From Mycobacterium gordonae (GTDB lineage: Bacteria; Actinomycetota; Actinomycetes; Mycobacteriales; Mycobacteriaceae), in NCBI RefSeq assembly GCF_017086405.1, contig NZ_CP070973.1, positions 5,426,739-5,490,738 on the forward strand: DNA of 64,000 bases. The letters are read 5' to 3'. The translations under genes and the position numbers were made by a program. Under the pieces are notes generated by a model, which searched no databases, was not told where the DNA came from, and worked only from the letters and a program-made list of their open reading frames with translations. Each line of letters starts with the position of its first letter. The first letter of the stretch is position 1. Below are positions 61,941-64,000 of this stretch, one piece after another.

Positions 61941-62090
61941 TCAGTAGCCCGATATGCGGGCCGCCTCGTCGCCGGCACCGGTTGGACTGTCCGGCTCCTC
62001 AGCAGCCCGATATGCGGGCCGCCTCGTCGCCGGCACCGGTTGGACTGTCCGGCTCCTCATCAGCCCGATATGCGGGCCGCCTCGTCGCCG
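61941..62090 (+). repeat. 58-bp tandem repeats between glgC and glgM
   Basis: Two full 58-bp units (61941-61998 and 61999-62056) and a partial third (62057-62090). Each holds GCCCGATATGCGGGCCGC, which can fold back on itself. The third unit decays just before the GlgM start (ATG 62106), so its tail overlaps the likely leader or promoter. Comparable to mycobacterial MIRU-class intergenic repeats in length and position. Confidence 0.8.
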
Positions 62091-62105
62091 AACTACCGTT
62101 CGGGT

Positions 62106-63269
62106 ATGCGGGTGGCGATGATGACTCGGGAATACCCTCCGGAGGTCTACGGCGGAGCCGGCGTACACGTCACCGAACTGGTATCCCAATTGCGCAGGCT
62201 CTGCGCTGTCGACGTGCATTGCATGGGAGCTGACCGCCCCGGCGCCGTCGCCCATCAACCCGACCCTCGCCTGCGGGGCGCCAACGCCGCACTGTCCACG
62301 CTGTCGGCCGACCTGGTGATGGCCAATGCCGCCAACGCAGCCACCGTCGTGCATTCGCACACCTGGTACACCGGCATGGCCGGCCATCTGGCCAAGCTGC
62401 TCTACAACGTTCCGCACGTGCTGACCGCCCATTCGCTCGAGCCGATGCGCCCGTGGAAAGCCGAACAACTGGGCGGCGGCTATCACGTGTCCTCCTGGGT
62501 CGAGCAGACCGCAGCGCTTGCCGCCGATGCGGTGATCGCCGTCAGTTCCGGCATGCGCGACGACATCCTGCGCGTCTATCCGACGCTGGACCCGAATGCG
62601 GTGCACGTGATCCGCAACGGAATCGACACCGACTTCTGGCATCCGGCCGGCCCGGTTCACACCGGTTCGGTGCTGGAAGAGCATGGTGTCGACCCGAACC
62701 GGCCCATCGTCGCGTTCGTCGGACGTATCACTCGGCAGAAGGGCGTTCCACACCTGGTGGCGGCAGCGCACCAGTTCAGTCCGGACATTCAGTTGGTGCT
62801 GTGCGCGGGCGCGCCCGATACCCCCGAAATCGCGGAGGAAGTGCGCTCGGCGGTCGCCAGACTGGAGCGCAGCCGGACCGGAGTGTTCTGGATACGGGAC
62901 ATGCTGCACAAGACGAGGTTGCGCGAAATATTAACGGCGGCAACGGTATTCGTGTGCCCATCAGTGTACGAGCCGTTGGGCATCGTAAACCTGGAGGCAA
63001 TGGCGTGCGCGACGGCGGTCGTCGCCTCCGACGTCGGCGGCATCCCCGAGGTGGTCGCCGACGGCGTCACCGGGTCATTGGTGCATTACGACGCCGATTA
63101 TTCGGACGCCTTCGAGGCACGGCTGGCCGAGGCCGTCAACGCGCTGGTGGCAGACCCCGCCAAGGCGCAACAGTACGGCCACGCGGGACGGCAACGCTGT
63201 ATCGAGGAATTCTCGTGGGCACACATCGCCGAGCAGACGCTCGACATCTACCGGAAGGTGTGTGCTTGA
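62106..63269 (+). CDS. glgM: ADP-glucose-dependent alpha-maltose-1-phosphate synthase GlgM
   Basis: A 387-residue GT4 glycosyltransferase, same length as Rv1212c (formerly glgA). It transfers glucose from ADP-glucose to glucose-1-phosphate, forming alpha-maltose-1-phosphate for the GlgE pathway. GT-B fold: REYPPEVYGGAGVHVTEL at the N-terminus, VVHSHTWYTGMAG, HVIRNGIDTDFW, VAFVGRITRQKGV and the E(x)7E nucleotide-sugar motif in CPSVYEPLGIVNLEAMACAT. ATG 62106 (MRVAMMTREYPP) is the canonical start; the frame extends upstream through the 58-bp repeat tail. Followed by a terminator-like stem. Confidence 0.95.
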   Translation: MRVAMMTREYPPEVYGGAGVHVTELVSQLRRLCAVDVHCMGADRPGAVAHQPDPRLRGANAALSTLSADLVMANAANAATVVHSHTWYTGMAGHLAKLLYNVPHVLTAHSLEPMRPWKAEQLGGGYHVSSWVEQTAALAADAVIAVSSGMRDDILRVYPTLDPNAVHVIRNGIDTDFWHPAGPVHTGSVLEEHGVDPNRPIVAFVGRITRQKGVPHLVAAAHQFSPDIQLVLCAGAPDTPEIAEEVRSAVARLERSRTGVFWIRDMLHKTRLREILTAATVFVCPSVYEPLGIVNLEAMACATAVVASDVGGIPEVVADGVTGSLVHYDADYSDAFEARLAEAVNALVADPAKAQQYGHAGRQRCIEEFSWAHIAEQTLDIYRKVCA

Positions 63270-63292
63270 CGCAGACGGATTGCCTGTCTGCG
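63270..63292. terminator. Stem-loop between glgM and DUF3117 gene
   Basis: CGCAGAC, a 9-base loop, then GTCTGCG make a perfect 7-bp stem immediately after the glgM stop and two bases before the stop of the convergent DUF3117 gene. A bidirectional terminator is likely, without a U-tract. Confidence 0.6.
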
Positions 63293-63294
63293 GG

Positions 63295-63462
63295 TTAGCT
63301 GGTGACACCCTTCAGCTCGTCGCCCAGCGCGGCAGCCTCGTCCGGCGTCAACTCGACCACGAGGCGTCCGCCACCTTCCAGTGGTACCCGCATCACGATG
63401 CCGCGCCCCTCTTTGGTTGCTTCAAGTGGACCGTCACCGGTCCGGGGCTTCATCGCCGCCAT
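63295..63462 (-). CDS. DUF3117 small protein (Rv1211 homologue)
   Basis: A 55-residue conserved actinobacterial protein of the DUF3117 family. The whole sequence is family-like: MAAMKPRTGDGPLEATKEGR followed by VMRVPLEGGGRLVVELTPDE and ELKGVTS. ATG 63462 is preceded by an extended GGAGGGAGC ribosome site, which fixes the start; a longer in-frame reading to 63630 has no support. M. tuberculosis Rv1211 is annotated at 75 residues but shares this core. Function unknown. Convergent with glgM, separated by a stem-loop. Confidence 0.88.
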   Translation of the reverse strand: MAAMKPRTGDGPLEATKEGRGIVMRVPLEGGGRLVVELTPDEAAALGDELKGVTS

Positions 63463-64000
63463 CGAGTGCTCCCTCCAGATTCGAGCTGGCCCGCAAGCGC
63501 GGACCTGGCTGGCGCCGAGCATGCCCCGCCAGTGAATTTCCAGCCATACCCGACATTGAACTGCCAAATCACCCCCCCATTGTTCCCTATCCGGGAGACC
63601 AGGTGCACAAAGACCCGCTTGTGAGGCCAACCTGACGCTTAATCCCGGCGGCGTGCACGTATTCCCAGCGCGCCCTATTCCTCGGGACTAACGACACCAC
63701 CCTCCCGTTGCGAACACATGTGCGATTCCGATGCCCTGCTCATCGGAGCCGGCTCACCTGCGCTTGCCCCCCGTTGCGACGTACATTAATTCCATAGTGC
63801 GTTCGGCTTCGACATACCATTCGGTTTGTTTTTCCGGCTCGCCCCGAGGTCGTCGCCAAGCTGCAGTAGCGCAACGGTGAAGAGTGGGAGCAGATCGTTG
63901 GCGACAATCGGTAGCGATGACCGCAGGGTGGTGCGTCGCACTCAGGCGCAGCGGACAGCGGCCATGCGGACACGGCTACTGGATGCGACTGTCGAGTGTC
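63463..64000. other. Terminal region, no gene seen
   Basis: No supportable gene. Reading frames here (for example 63740-63973 minus) lack homology, good ribosome sites and mycobacterial codon bias. GC is lower around 63560-63860 than in neighbouring genes. The first part, upstream of the DUF3117 start, should hold its promoter. Confidence 0.55.

Noticed and set aside
63740..63973. Short minus-strand open frame near the window end
   Set aside because: No homology, no ribosome site and unlike mycobacterial codon use; treated as non-coding.

Overview
The window is chromosomal DNA of a slow-growing, non-tuberculosis-complex Mycobacterium. The evidence is high GC, frequent GTG starts, two PE_PGRS-type genes, and a gene order collinear (in reverse orientation) with the M. 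tuberculosis segment Rv1211-Rv1254. That synteny is recalled, not computed here.

Layout. 1-2.7 kb: a truncated arylsulfatase and a siderophore-interacting reductase behind an IdeR-type iron box. 2.7-8.7 kb: a 1974-residue PE_PGRS gene with an internal 327-bp tandem repeat. 8.8-12.3 kb: acyltransferase and DEAD-box helicase (overlapping), then an lprE copy broken by a one-base frameshift. 12.4-19.2 kb: two paralogous DHA2-type exporters flanking a large nuclease-helicase. 19.4-24.2 kb: a membrane protein and kgd, followed by six 56-bp MIRU-like repeats. 24.8-32 kb: accessory DNA with an atypical 109-residue gene, a cyclase-like/AAA/LuxR regulator, an SDR, and a metallo-beta-lactamase/carboxymuconolactone-decarboxylase/GntR module with two palindromes in front. 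31.9-35 kb: lpqZ, malic enzyme and mdh. 35.2-41.7 kb: corA, then the trehalose importer lpqY-sugABC with a leading YflT-like gene and a trailing SUFU-domain gene. 41.9-48.6 kb: envelope and housekeeping genes including a lytic transglycosylase and mrp. 48.6-52.1 kb: the envelope-stress cluster sigE-rseA-htrA-tatB. 52.3-58.8 kb: an O-methyltransferase, a frameshifted PE_PGRS-histidine-phosphatase gene, and the TetR-controlled ABC exporter. 58.9-63.5 kb: CocE-like hydrolase, glgC, glgM and a DUF3117 gene.

Functional themes: alpha-glucan and trehalose metabolism (glgC, glgM, lpqY-sugABC), the oxoglutarate/malate node (kgd, mdh, malic enzyme), envelope stress (sigE, rseA, htrA), Mg2+ transport (corA, MgtE_N protein), efflux, and iron. 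Compared with M. tuberculosis as I remember it, the kgd-mdh interval lacks relBE, vapBC33 and PE_PGRS23 and carries the regulator, MBL/CMD/GntR module and malic enzyme instead. Three intergenic tandem-repeat clusters of 54-58 bp resemble MIRU elements. No tRNA, rRNA, CRISPR array or insertion sequence was recognised.
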